NCBI GenBank assembly: GCA_013812905.1
Contig: JACCSP010000014.1
Location: 1-44,122 of the forward strand
Source: Pyrinomonadaceae bacterium
Lineage (GTDB): Bacteria > Acidobacteriota > Blastocatellia > Pyrinomonadales > Pyrinomonadaceae
Length of the DNA stretch: 44,122 nucleotides
Reading direction: 5' to 3'
The notes under the pieces were generated by a model. That model ran no database searches. It was not told where the DNA came from and saw only the letters and a list, made by a program, of their open reading frames with translations. This document shows, in pieces, positions 8,818-17,471 of this stretch; positions within the stretch are counted from its first letter, which is position 1; each line of letters starts with the position of its first letter. Position numbers and translations under genes: made by a program.

Positions 8818-9654
8818 TCATTTGAAATTCCGGCGTCCAAAAATCAGCGTCGTCACAGACAAAATTACGAGAATGTAAATCAAGGAGTAGAGCACCGCCG
8901 CCGCAAGATGCGGAACGTTCGGTAACCGGCCATGAGCTGCAGGCGTTATGTAGCTAAGGTTCGCAAGATTTGGCAGCAGGTAGTAAAGCCCACCAAAGAG
9001 CCAGCGAGCGCCAGGGCTTCCCATCGACGTGGCCAGGCCCTTCAGGTCGGCGCTGAAGTGCCCGATGATAAAGATGAAGAAAGTGAGCAAGGCTGACAGC
9101 GCCGGGGAAGAGAAGGAAGAGAAAAGAAGCGCGACACCAGTCAGGACCATTAGCTCTAGGTAGATGAGCAGTATCGCGGGCCAAATGCTGATGGCCAGTG
9201 GATGCCAACCACGATTCACATAAATCAGGGCTAAGGATACGCCCGTGCCCATCACCATGACATTGACCAGCAAGGTCAGGCAGAGTCCGATATATTTCCC
9301 AACAATGAATTCACCGCGCGAGACGGGTTTTGCAAATATTGTATAGATCGTCCGTCGCTCAATCTCCTTGAAAACCAGCCCCACGCCGACGAAAATTGCG
9401 ATAAAGACCCCAAACAACAGCATTGCGCTGAGGCCGAGATCCACTATTATTTTTTTTTCCTGCCCGGCTGAGAGTTGGCCGATGAAGATTGCGGCGCCGG
9501 TTAGCAGTAACACGAAAAGAACCAGATTGTAGAGGACTCGGTCGCGTATCGCTTCGCGAAAGGCGTTGCGTGCGATGGCTATAATGCGCCAGACTGTGCC
9601 GCGCTCGGTCGCCGCAAAGCTCTTTCGGATTTTCGTTGCTTGGGTGGTGGCCAA
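8818..9654 (-). CDS. ABC-2 type exporter, permease subunit
   Basis: Integral membrane protein of 278 residues with about six helices and no periplasmic domain. The N-terminal AIARNAFREAIRDRVLYN followed by VFKEIERRTIYTIFAKPVSRGEFIVGKY is typical of ABC-2 (NosY/GldF-like) permeases. It is the first gene of the operon that continues with the TPR protein and the ATPase. The 178-base gap to the next gene holds no other reading frame I can support. Confidence 0.9.
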   Translation of the reverse strand: MATTQATKIRKSFAATERGTVWRIIAIARNAFREAIRDRVLYNLVLFVLLLTGAAIFIGQLSAGQEKKIIVDLGLSAMLLFGVFIAIFVGVGLVFKEIERRTIYTIFAKPVSRGEFIVGKYIGLCLTLLVNVMVMGTGVSLALIYVNRGWHPLAISIWPAILLIYLELMVLTGVALLFSSFSSPALSALLTFFIFIIGHFSADLKGLATSMGSPGARWLFGGLYYLLPNLANLSYITPAAHGRLPNVPHLAAAVLYSLIYILVILSVTTLIFGRRNFK

Positions 9655-10016
9655 CAGTAATCGGCGGTCTATCTTATGATCAGATGTTGTTAACTACTCT
9701 ATCCCAGTCGCGGAAATTTCGGAACTGCATGATCCCTTCTGGTGGTGTCATATTTGGTTTTCTTTAAGACTACGCCGCCTTGGTTCGCATAAGAACGATT
9801 GGTTTTTGTAGCTTAGCAAAGACGCCACATTGGGGCAGAAGCGCGCTGTGCTTGCCCTCCTTCCTTCCTTACCTGCAAAGTCGTCATCTTGAGGTTAGTT
9901 CAAGATTGAGTGCCAAAGCGTCTGAGTTTCTAGGCCCGGTTAGTCGTCTCCGAGCCGATTGCCTACGTAGTTTTATCTCTGATTTCATAGCAGTGCTGCG
10001 TGACCGTCCTCTGTCT
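9655..10016. other. intergenic region, ligase gene to ABC operon
   Basis: This 362-base stretch holds no credible gene. It contains a weak hairpin, ATCTTGA (9886-9892) and TCAAGAT (9900-9906), lying downstream of the minus-strand ligase gene. It presumably also holds the promoter of the ABC operon near 9660-9750, which I cannot place. Confidence 0.5.
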
Positions 10017-12047
10017 TCATTTCGATTGCTGTCCGCGCATGCGCGCACGCCATCCGGCATGGGCCGCCTCAGGGAAGCGTTGCTCATTCTCCTGTAGCAC
10101 TTGAAAAACCGCAGCTTCGGGAGCGAGTTCGCCGGGCAGCGCGATGTTTCGATCATGCTTGGCGGCAACATAAGCGGCATCAATATCTTTATCGATTAAC
10201 TGCCTCCAACCGCGGGCTGCGCGAGAGTCCAGCGAAAGGGCCCTGAAAAATACTTCCTTCGACTCGGTAGCTCGACCGTTGCGCGCCAGTGCGGCAGCAT
10301 GACGAACGAGCAAAAAGACGGAAGCGGGATAAACGCGGACCGCAGTGGCAAGGGTTCGCTCGGCTTCGTTCAAGTCTCCGGCAGATCCCTGCGCGCCGGC
10401 GAGGTAGCTATAACAAATTGAACTGTTGAATCCTCGTTCTACCGCGTGACGCAAGTAAGGCACGCTCTCGGTCGAGCGCCCCTCGCTGTAGAGCCACAGG
10501 CCATAGCCGAGTTCGGCGCCGGTGTTAGCAGGGTATACGTGCAACGATGCCCGGTAATAGTGTTCGGTCGTCGCAGCGTCCGCACCGCCCTCGGCCACGC
10601 TCTGCAACATTGACCCGGCTGCCTGAGCGGCGAACACACCTGCACTGAGAGCCATCAACGCGCAAAAGCTAAGGCCAATCAACCGCAACGTGTTTATGGG
10701 AAAAAAGACGACCTTCCGCGATTCGTAAACCGATCGGTTCACTTTGTTAGCACTACGGCAGACGAGTGCCGCTGCGAAGAAGAAAATCAGACCGCCGCCC
10801 AGACTTCTAAATGAGGAAGCGCTGGCGCCTGAGCTAATCCCAAAAGCCAACATCGCACCGCCAGCGCCCAGAACCGGAAGGGTCTGGCCTCTATCTCTCA
10901 ATGCCCGGGCAAAGTTGGTCACTAAAGCGAGGCTAAATAGGGCGAATAGTAACAATCCAATGATCCCAAGTTCAGCAGCCATCTGCACATACTCGTTATG
11001 CGCGTAAAGCGTCAGCAGATGATCATTCATGGCCACCAGTGGGCTGTTCGGGTACCGAGCTGAGAATTGTGCCCGTCCCTCGCCATACTTGATCTGGTAG
11101 TTGTTGGCGCCGACACCAAGTAGCGGGTGGGAGCGCACCATTTCCAGACCAACTCCCCAGAATAGAATGCGCACACTAGTATTCGCATCAGTGCTTAGAT
11201 CTTGTTGCAGACGGGTGAAGGTAGAGACATCGTGATTCGTCAACCGCGATGGCATTGCCTGTATCAACAGTACTAAGACAAATGCGGCAGTCAGGGATCC
11301 CAGGCGCCAAAACAGTCGCTTTGATGGCCTGATGAAGGCGCCTGTGAATAACAACAGAAGTCCGACGCAGGCCCCGATAAGGGGCGCGCGCTCAAGCGAC
11401 TGGAGCGTCGCCAGCCATCCCGCTACCGCTGTTGCCCCACACATAAGAGCCGCACGACCACGGTGAAGATGAAGCGTAAAGGCGGCGAATAAGATGCAAG
11501 CTGCGCCTGTGATTTCTCCTAGCGCGCTAGAGCCGCGCAAGAGAGGCTTGACATCCATCCGCAGGCTGCCGTCGGTGAGTGGGGCTCCAAACCAGGATTC
11601 GATAGCGCAGGCGATAGCCAGCACCCACACAACGAGTATCAGCGTAATGAAGGAGGCCCGAATCACCTTTGCCCCGGCCCCGAAAGTCATAAGACCGAAA
11701 AAGATCAGGTAGCTGAGCCATTGCAAACCCAGATGCAGGGCCTGATAACGATCTGTCGCCCAGGTAATTGAAACGAAAACCCAACTGACAAACAGTGCCG
11801 CCAGCGTGAGCGGTATAAAGGTATTTCGTGTAGTGCTAACCCCTCGTACAGTACCCCTTTCTTTAACAAGAATAAATCCGAGCGTCAGAATCAGCAGGAA
11901 GTTTAACGCCAATTCCTGACGCCAGGGCAAGAGATTCACTGAAGCTCTCGGGATGCCGGGGAGGTGAACCGTGAGAAGCACGAGCGGCCACGTCGCTCCA
12001 ATCATCCACATCGGCTTGCGCGTCAGGCGTTGAAAGCAAGAAGTCAT
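10017..12047 (-). CDS. O-antigen ligase-like (Wzy_C) membrane protein with TPR tail
   Basis: Protein of 676 residues. The first roughly 450 form about eleven to twelve membrane helices with a Wzy_C/O-antigen ligase signature in the large loop, including the run RSHPLLGVGANNY and LYAHNEYVQMAAELGIIG. The last roughly 200 form TPR-like repeats (AELGYGLWLYSEGRSTESVPYLRHAVERGF and following). Members of this superfamily move lipid-linked glycans to lipid A or, as PglL/TfpO/PilO, to pilin serine or threonine. It lies directly downstream of pilA on the same strand, so a pilin O-oligosaccharyltransferase is a reasonable inference. A general O-antigen or polysaccharide ligase is the alternative. Confidence 0.85.
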   Translation of the reverse strand: MTSCFQRLTRKPMWMIGATWPLVLLTVHLPGIPRASVNLLPWRQELALNFLLILTLGFILVKERGTVRGVSTTRNTFIPLTLAALFVSWVFVSITWATDRYQALHLGLQWLSYLIFFGLMTFGAGAKVIRASFITLILVVWVLAIACAIESWFGAPLTDGSLRMDVKPLLRGSSALGEITGAACILFAAFTLHLHRGRAALMCGATAVAGWLATLQSLERAPLIGACVGLLLLFTGAFIRPSKRLFWRLGSLTAAFVLVLLIQAMPSRLTNHDVSTFTRLQQDLSTDANTSVRILFWGVGLEMVRSHPLLGVGANNYQIKYGEGRAQFSARYPNSPLVAMNDHLLTLYAHNEYVQMAAELGIIGLLLFALFSLALVTNFARALRDRGQTLPVLGAGGAMLAFGISSGASASSFRSLGGGLIFFFAAALVCRSANKVNRSVYESRKVVFFPINTLRLIGLSFCALMALSAGVFAAQAAGSMLQSVAEGGADAATTEHYYRASLHVYPANTGAELGYGLWLYSEGRSTESVPYLRHAVERGFNSSICYSYLAGAQGSAGDLNEAERTLATAVRVYPASVFLLVRHAAALARNGRATESKEVFFRALSLDSRAARGWRQLIDKDIDAAYVAAKHDRNIALPGELAPEAAVFQVLQENEQRFPEAAHAGWRARMRGQQSK

Positions 12048-12254
12048 GTTGGTCTTGAGTGGGCCGCTACTGAGACGGTGTGAAAACGAAAGCCAACGCA
12101 GACGAACTTGATGGGAACTACTAATCGGAACTGGGAAGCGGTCCTACCGGCGGGTTCGAGCAACACGGTTTCCCAACTTTGTGGATTGCCGATCGCCGAG
12201 AATAGTTAGGGGGGGAACCTATCGCGCCTCTACCGCAAACCGATGCTCCAAACG

Positions 12255-12300
12255 TCAAGCACAGCGGGCTTCTCCTATAAGAAGTCGACGCTGTGCTTGA
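12255..12300 (-). terminator. strong hairpin after pilA
   Basis: TCAAGCACAGCG (12255-12266) and CGCTGTGCTTGA (12289-12300) are perfect 12-bp arms. A second short stem, CTTCT/AGAAG, lies in the loop. It sits 24 bases past the pilA stop. The T-run on the minus strand is weak (CGTTTGG), so it may be a partial terminator or an mRNA-stabilising hairpin that leaves pilin mRNA more abundant than the ligase message. Confidence 0.75.
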
Positions 12301-12323
12301 GGGATGAAGCCTGGAAGGGAAGA

Positions 12324-12797
12324 CTAGTTTCCGATCGGCGTGCTGGCGCTGGCTGCGGTCATGGCTGTCGTGCTCGCCGTACCGTAGCGAATCACGCCTG
12401 ATTCGTCAGAAATAAAGTTGCGCGTTCCAGTGGCGGTTACGCCGCTGGCGACAGTCGTCGATGCAGTCGACACGTAGCTGGCTGGTGTTGAGCTGGCAGC
12501 GTCGGTTTCGGCAATGTCGTAAGTGTAGCCGCTCTTCGTACCGGCGGCTAAGACACTGTCGATCAGTCCCTGACCGTTTAGCTCGCTGAGGCTCCCGAAA
12601 TTGCCGGCGCCGGCGGTCGCTTGGTAGGTTGCTTCGGCTCCTGTCAACGTGCGCATGGTGGCCTGCGCCGAACCTTCATTGGCAGCGCGCTTCGAAGCGA
12701 GAAGATTCGGGATGGCAATCGCGGCGATAATACCGATAATCGCGACCACGATTAAAAGCTCAATTAGTGAGAAGCCCTGTTGGCCTTTCGTATTCAT
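12324..12797 (-). CDS. pilA: type IV major pilin PilA
   Basis: Prepilin of 157 residues with a short 8-residue leader ending in Gly. The cleavage site is G8/F9, followed by FSLIELLIVVAIIGIIAAIA with Glu at mature position 5, as required for assembly. The mature subunit of 149 residues has no cysteine, so it lacks the usual disulphide-bonded D-region. The C-terminal third is very rich in Ser, Thr and Ala (for example STASTTVASGVTATGTR), which suits O-glycosylation. The gene is preceded by a candidate sigma-54 promoter and followed by a hairpin and a Wzy_C ligase gene. AAGGAG lies about 15 bases before the ATG. Confidence 0.95.
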   Translation of the reverse strand: MNTKGQQGFSLIELLIVVAIIGIIAAIAIPNLLASKRAANEGSAQATMRTLTGAEATYQATAGAGNFGSLSELNGQGLIDSVLAAGTKSGYTYDIAETDAASSTPASYVSTASTTVASGVTATGTRNFISDESGVIRYGTASTTAMTAASASTPIGN

Positions 12798-12904
12798 TTT
12801 CTTTATTCGTGCTCCTTAGAGAAAGTAGTTAATGTTTCTCGCGCCAACGGCTCTCGCTACTAACGATCTTTGCCGCGCAGAGCGCGATGTATCGTAGGAC
12901 CCGC

Positions 12905-12921
12905 TAACAAGGGTCGTGCCA
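12905..12921 (-). promoter_or_regulatory. candidate sigma-54 promoter of pilA
   Basis: On the minus strand the sequence reads TGGCACGACCCTTGTTA. This matches the -24 element TGGCACG exactly, with correct four-base spacing to a -12 element of TTGT instead of TTGC. Transcription would begin near 12893, giving a leader of about 95 bases before the pilA ATG. pilA genes are classic PilR/sigma-54 targets, and a PilR-type activator gene lies just upstream. Confidence 0.6.
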
Positions 12922-13280
12922 CTGAGGGTTTCCCAGGAATTGCCAGAAAGACTAAAGAAGTGGGGGGCTCGGCGAGTGGCCAACCAGCCTTCCGGCGGTC
13001 ACTGACAAATTTCGGCAGGCGGCAAATGACGGTTTTCGTCAATGGCAGTAGCAGGCAGGCGGAGTCAGGCGCATGAGGCAGCAGCTAAAGGGGGCCGCAG
13101 GGGACAGCAGCCAGGAACCAGTTGCAAGCATCGGGTCGCGGCTCTGCCTGGGCAGAGTAGCCCCGGGGCTGAAGTGACTGTTAAGGAGGGCCCTAGAGGC
13201 ACCTCAGACTCTCAAACCGCGAACATCAACTGGCCACCGGTGCACCTTGCGGAGCCCCTCTTATCAGTCGGGCTTCTGCT

Positions 13281-13300
13281 CCGGCTTAGTGCGAAGCCGG
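13281..13300. terminator. small hairpin after pilR
   Basis: CCGGCTT (13281-13287) and AAGCCGG (13294-13300) form a 7-bp stem with a 6-base loop, 8 bases past the pilR stop. No T-run follows on the minus strand, so terminator function is only possible. Confidence 0.4.
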
Positions 13301-13307
13301 TCTGCTC

Positions 13308-14825
13308 CTAACTTTCACCGGTAGCGCCGGCGGCGAATTCTGGTTCGTCCTCAACTCTGCGACGAGGCTCCGGATCAGTCGCACGGCGGCGAGGAGACGA
13401 GTCGGCACTGCGACGTTCATCCCGCATGTGGGCTGTCAGGCCGCGCACCCCGTGCTTGTCCAGCAGATGCCGAAGCGAACGTACGGAAAGTCGAAGTAGT
13501 TCAGCGGCGTTTGTCTGGTTGCCGCCGGACCTGTGAAGAGCCTCGAGAAGGTAGATCTTTTCCAATTGATCCAGATGTGCAGTGATGTTGAAACCCTCAT
13601 CCGGAAAATCGAAGGAGCTGGCAAGCCGGTGCGGACTGTAGCTGGTAATCTTGTCCGGCAGTCTTTCGGGTTGGATCGAATCCGTTGTTTCCAGGGCGAC
13701 GGCTCGCTCAATGGTGTGTTCGAGCTCACGCACATTGCCGGGCCAGGAGTAGTTTTCCAATAACCTCATCGCGTTTTCGTTGATGGTTAGTGTGCGGCCT
13801 GACTGAGTACAAAACCGGTTGGCGAAATGCTCAGCCAGCTCAGCCACGTCTTCCAGCCTATCACGCAGAGCCGGCAGCTCGATCGGTATAACCGAGATCC
13901 GATAAAACAGATCCTCGCGAAATGTTCCGTCCTTAACCATGGACGCTAGGTCTCGATTCGTAGCCGCTATAACGCGAGTGTCTACAACTGTTTCTTCGGT
14001 AGCGCCAACCGGCCGTAATTTTCGTTCCTGAAGGACGCGCAGTAGTTTGACCTGCATGGCGGGAGACATTTCTCCGATCTCATCGAGAAAGATGGTGCCG
14101 CTATTTGCCGCTTCAAACAGTCCCTTACGATTCGAGGTTGCTCCGGTGAATGAGCCTTTCACATAACCGAAAAGCTCCGACTCCAACAAAGTTTCAGTAA
14201 ATGCACCGCAGTTGATCGAAACGAAAGGCCGTTCAGCGCGGGGTCCTAAATCGTGGATGGCCCGGGCGACGAGCTCTTTACCCGTGCCGGATTCTCCCGT
14301 GACCAGCACTGTTGCCTGCACCTGCGCCACAGTTTCAATCATTTGATAGAGCGCCTGCATACTCGCAGATTTGCCAATGATGTTCCCCATCTGCCCGCGC
14401 TTTCGCTGACCTTGGATCAAAACCTTGTTCTGTTCGAGCAGCGCTTCCTTTTCTTTGACAAGAGAAATCTTTTCCAGGGAGCGGGCAACGATCTCCTTGA
14501 GCAGATCATTGTCGAAGGGTTTCTGGATAAAGTCGTATGCTCCGAGCAGGAATGCCTCGCGGGCCGTCTCTACATTCGCGAAAGCCGTCATCATCACGAC
14601 TTCCACGCCAGGCAATAGTTCCCGGGCGGCTCGCAAAAGCTCAATGCCACCCATGTCGGGCATTCTGACATCTGAAATAACCAAGTCTGCCGCTTCTTCG
14701 CGCAGCAGTTCCATTGCTCTCTGGCCACTTTCTGCAACTCTAACGGTGTGGCCCTCGCGCTGTAACAAGTGCGTCAGAAACTGACGCATGCCTAATTCGT
14801 CATCAACGATGAGTATGTTCGACAT
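13308..14825 (-). CDS. pilR: PilR-like sigma-54-dependent response regulator
   Basis: Activator of 505 residues. The receiver domain has the phospho-acceptor D52 in VISDVRMPD and K102 in QKPF. The AAA+ domain has Walker A GESGTGKE at 177-184 and a GSFTGA loop at 224-229, a common variant of GAFTGA. A Fis-type helix-turn-helix ([22 protein letters not shown]) follows. A C-terminal tail of about 50 residues rich in Arg, Asp and Glu is unusual and looks disordered. It sits between the pilS-like and pilA genes on one strand, so it most likely activates pilA with sigma-54. Confidence 0.92.
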   Translation of the reverse strand: MSNILIVDDELGMRQFLTHLLQREGHTVRVAESGQRAMELLREEAADLVISDVRMPDMGGIELLRAARELLPGVEVVMMTAFANVETAREAFLLGAYDFIQKPFDNDLLKEIVARSLEKISLVKEKEALLEQNKVLIQGQRKRGQMGNIIGKSASMQALYQMIETVAQVQATVLVTGESGTGKELVARAIHDLGPRAERPFVSINCGAFTETLLESELFGYVKGSFTGATSNRKGLFEAANSGTIFLDEIGEMSPAMQVKLLRVLQERKLRPVGATEETVVDTRVIAATNRDLASMVKDGTFREDLFYRISVIPIELPALRDRLEDVAELAEHFANRFCTQSGRTLTINENAMRLLENYSWPGNVRELEHTIERAVALETTDSIQPERLPDKITSYSPHRLASSFDFPDEGFNITAHLDQLEKIYLLEALHRSGGNQTNAAELLRLSVRSLRHLLDKHGVRGLTAHMRDERRSADSSPRRRATDPEPRRRVEDEPEFAAGATGES

Positions 14826-15207
14826 AAATCAGAAGGCAGCAAGATAGGTTGGTAACGACATTGGTCTAGGTGTTGACTCTAAAGTTCTTGAACAAATAGC
14901 AAGTTTCTTGCTGCTCTAGACGATGCGTAAGACCGGTGGTACCAAGAAACTTCACAGCTCGAAGGTGCGAGATACATCGCTTGGTAGGCTACTTCCTGGC
15001 CTCGACGAATTTGTCGGCGCACCTTAAAGTCCGGACATTAGTTTAGGTGTTTCTCGATTGAACTTTAACGGCTTCGTTTCGTGCTCTTTTCGTGGATCGA
15101 GTTTTTGGCATCCGGAAGCGATCCACGAAATCGCTCGAAATCACTAAAACTCAAAGCGCCTTTCTCTCGAAAATACGTCCTGGAATTCTTTTCAACGTGA
15201 GATCCCC
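14826..15207. other. intergenic region between pilS and pilR
   Basis: There are 382 bases without a supported gene, which is long for a sensor-regulator pair and suggests that pilR has its own promoter. The main structure is the 12-bp inverted repeat at 15088-15130, listed separately. Confidence 0.5.
15088..15130. repeat. 12-bp inverted repeat between pilS and pilR
   Basis: TTTCGTGGATCG (15088-15099) and CGATCCACGAAA (15119-15130) are perfect inverted arms around a 19-base loop. It lies about 80 bases past the pilS stop and about 260 bases before pilR. It may be a terminator-like hairpin or an operator. Confidence 0.65.
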
Positions 15208-16932
15208 TTAAGAGCTAATTTGTGAGGTTTGTTTCTGCGCTGCAACCCCGCGGCCTTCTGATTCCTGACTCGTGCTTTCGCCCCTTTCGCGTGGCAACTC
15301 AATAGTAATCGTCGTTCCCTGGCCCTCGCGGCTGCGAACATTAATTGTACCACCATGCTCGCGAATGATTTGATAAACAATTGAAAGCCCTAAACCCGTG
15401 CCACCGGTAGTAGAAGAGAAAGGTTCGAACAGATGCTCCACCTGCGCAGGGGACATTCCCCGACCGGTATCGGAAAACGTGATGCGAAGCCGGTTTTTGG
15501 AGTTGCGGGACACCTGCGCGCGAAGGGACCCGCCCTCGGGCATTGACTGCAGCGCGTTACGGGCCAGGTTCCAGAAGACCTGCTGCAATTGCTCTGCATC
15601 GGCATCAGCGATCATAGGCCCACCAATTACCTCATCTTCCACTGCCTGGTGTTCCGTTATCTCCGGACTGTAGCGAAGCAGCGTGAAGGTTTCATGTAAA
15701 AGCTCGCCAATATCAACCTTGGCGTGACTGGCTGAACGCGGCCGGGCGTAGTTTAGAAAGTCGGTAATGATTCTATTCAATCGATCCGATTCACGAAGAA
15801 TAATTTCCATCAATTCCGTCTGCGGGGCTTCGCCCTGCATCTCGTGGCGAAGCATTTGGATCGATCCGCGCATGGCCGCCAACGGGTTTCGGATTTCGTG
15901 GGCAATCGACGCGGCCATTCGTCCGATCGCGGCCAGTTGATCCTGCCGTCTCGATGTTTCCTCGAGGGCGCGAATATGCGTGAGGTCCTGGAAAGTAATG
16001 ACCATTCCCGTAGTCTCGCCGGTCTCCGAAGATAAGGGTGAAATACTGAAACCTAGTCGGAGCCGCATTCCTTCGGCCGTCAGGCAATCAGCTTCGAAGC
16101 GGGGGCTAGTGGCCCGCGTCTTCGAGGCGCGGGCTGAATTGGTAATATAGTCAGTCAACTCGCCAAAGAAGACCGATGCCGCCTGACCACGAACATCTTT
16201 CTCCTGGTAACCCGTGATTTCCTCGGCTGCGGCATTGAGTGTGAATATGCGTCCATCAAGGTCGGTGGTAACTACTCCTGACCTGATCGACTCGACGATC
16301 CTTTCGTGAAGGGCGCGAAGATTCGCCAGAGACTGAGTGGCAGCTCTCAAGCGCACGTCGGAGCCGGATTGTTGTTCTGCCAAACGCGCGGAGAGCAAGC
16401 CGACCACCAAGAAGGAGATATTGAAGAGGCCGACGGTTTGGATTGGTAGCGATAGCGAGCCCGCGAGCAAGTACTGCGTTGGGTGATCCCCTAGTCCGGT
16501 CAAGGCTGCCAGCGCGCAGCCAGTGAATGCGACGGCACAGCCCGCCGAGGTGATAACTGCTCCGCGCGGTCCCAGAAACAAACTCGACGTGGAAATGACG
16601 ACGATATAGAGTGCGGTATATGGCGAGTGAAAAACATCAGAAGTCCAGACGAGCCAGGTGACCAGTAATATGTCAATGGCAAATTGAAGTCGAGCCTGAA
16701 AGAGCAGGGCTCTCGTAAAGCGGTGGGCGAGCGAATAGACGAGGGTGAGGAAAAGGACAACCAGGAGCACTGGAAGTGTCTGGCTTGAAGCTTCCGGATC
16801 GGTACTGTTTCGGCCCCAGATTGCGCTGAAGAACAGCAGGATCAGTACGGCTCCGAGTCTGCCAAGAATCAATCCCCAGAGCTTTCGCCCCAGCGGAGAG
16901 CTAAGTTCCAGTCTCTCTTCCGACGCGGCCAT
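15208..16932 (-). CDS. pilS: PilS-like membrane sensor histidine kinase
   Basis: Sensor kinase of 574-580 residues. Six membrane helices near the N-terminus resemble PilS and are followed by a PAS domain (SIRSGVVTTDLDGRIFTLNAAAEEITGY). The HisKA H-box is IAHEIRNPLAAMRGS. The HATPase domain has all boxes: N-box WNLARNALQSM, G1 SDTGRGM and G2 GTGLGLSIV. It would phosphorylate the PilR-like regulator encoded downstream. In Pseudomonas, PilS senses pilin in the inner membrane and controls pilA; the same loop is inferred here. The frame opens at GTG 16950; ATG 16932 is my preferred start. Confidence 0.92.
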   Translation of the reverse strand: MAASEERLELSSPLGRKLWGLILGRLGAVLILLFFSAIWGRNSTDPEASSQTLPVLLVVLFLTLVYSLAHRFTRALLFQARLQFAIDILLVTWLVWTSDVFHSPYTALYIVVISTSSLFLGPRGAVITSAGCAVAFTGCALAALTGLGDHPTQYLLAGSLSLPIQTVGLFNISFLVVGLLSARLAEQQSGSDVRLRAATQSLANLRALHERIVESIRSGVVTTDLDGRIFTLNAAAEEITGYQEKDVRGQAASVFFGELTDYITNSARASKTRATSPRFEADCLTAEGMRLRLGFSISPLSSETGETTGMVITFQDLTHIRALEETSRRQDQLAAIGRMAASIAHEIRNPLAAMRGSIQMLRHEMQGEAPQTELMEIILRESDRLNRIITDFLNYARPRSASHAKVDIGELLHETFTLLRYSPEITEHQAVEDEVIGGPMIADADAEQLQQVFWNLARNALQSMPEGGSLRAQVSRNSKNRLRITFSDTGRGMSPAQVEHLFEPFSSTTGGTGLGLSIVYQIIREHGGTINVRSREGQGTTITIELPRERGESTSQESEGRGVAAQKQTSQISS

Positions 16933-16950
16933 AGAATTCAAGCCTATCAC

Positions 16951-17471
16951 AGAGCACTTCCGCCGCAGCAGTGATCGTAGTTCTCGTGCTTATGCCGGGC
17001 TGGTTCGCAGATCTCGGATCAGTGATGTAGAGCGCGTGTGAACACGCAAAAGGCGTCGGGGCTTGAGCGTCCTTATGGTCGCAGTTTTGATACAATCGCT
17101 GCCGGTCACCAGTTTGGTATTGGACAACAGCTCTCAGACTTTACCCTGGCCTTTTCCTTATCTAAGAAGTAAGCGATGTCTCAAACCCAACACGTGGAGG
17201 GCTATCAAGAGGAATAGACGAGAGTCCGCTAGCCTTCTGCTGCCAATTGATCGTTGGGAAGGATATCAAGCACCGATAAAGGTCTCGCTAACGCCCCATT
17301 GTTGAAGGGAGATTAAAGTGTGTTCAGCTGGTGGGGGAACGGTTGAGAAAACAGCCAAACGCCGGTAAGTCGATATATACATCAGCTTATAAGCGTTGGA
17401 AGTTCCGGTTATCGCAAAGGTAGAAAATCCCGATTGGCAAGATCGATTTATTCTCACCATCCCTTTTGAGA
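16951..17471. other. intergenic region between pilC and pilS
   Basis: There are 521 bases between two minus-strand pilus genes. Short open frames occur on both strands (for example 17063-17305 plus and 17266-17460 minus), but none has recognisable protein character. I see no strong hairpin, tRNA or repeat. The gap probably holds the end of the pilBTC message and the pilS promoter. Confidence 0.45.

Larger units (their letters stand above)
12798..13307. other. 510-base control region between pilR and pilA
   Basis: No convincing gene lies here; open frames on either strand have no family features. The part nearest pilA holds the candidate sigma-54 promoter (12905-12921) and a leader of roughly 95 bases. 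The part nearest pilR holds a small hairpin. The remaining roughly 350 bases upstream of the promoter are GC-rich and leave room for PilR binding sites. Confidence 0.55.

Noticed and set aside
9780-10097. Plus-strand open frame between the ABC and ligase genes
   Set aside because: It extends into the ligase gene on the other strand and has no ribosome site or domain features.
12870-13311. Two overlapping plus-strand open frames in the pilR-pilA gap
   Set aside because: They have no family features, biased composition rich in Gly, Arg and Ala, and the second runs into the pilR end. They overlie the candidate pilA promoter.
16951-17471. Possible small RNA or tRNA in the pilC-pilS gap
   Set aside because: I found no cloverleaf, strong hairpin with T-run or promoter pair that would support one.
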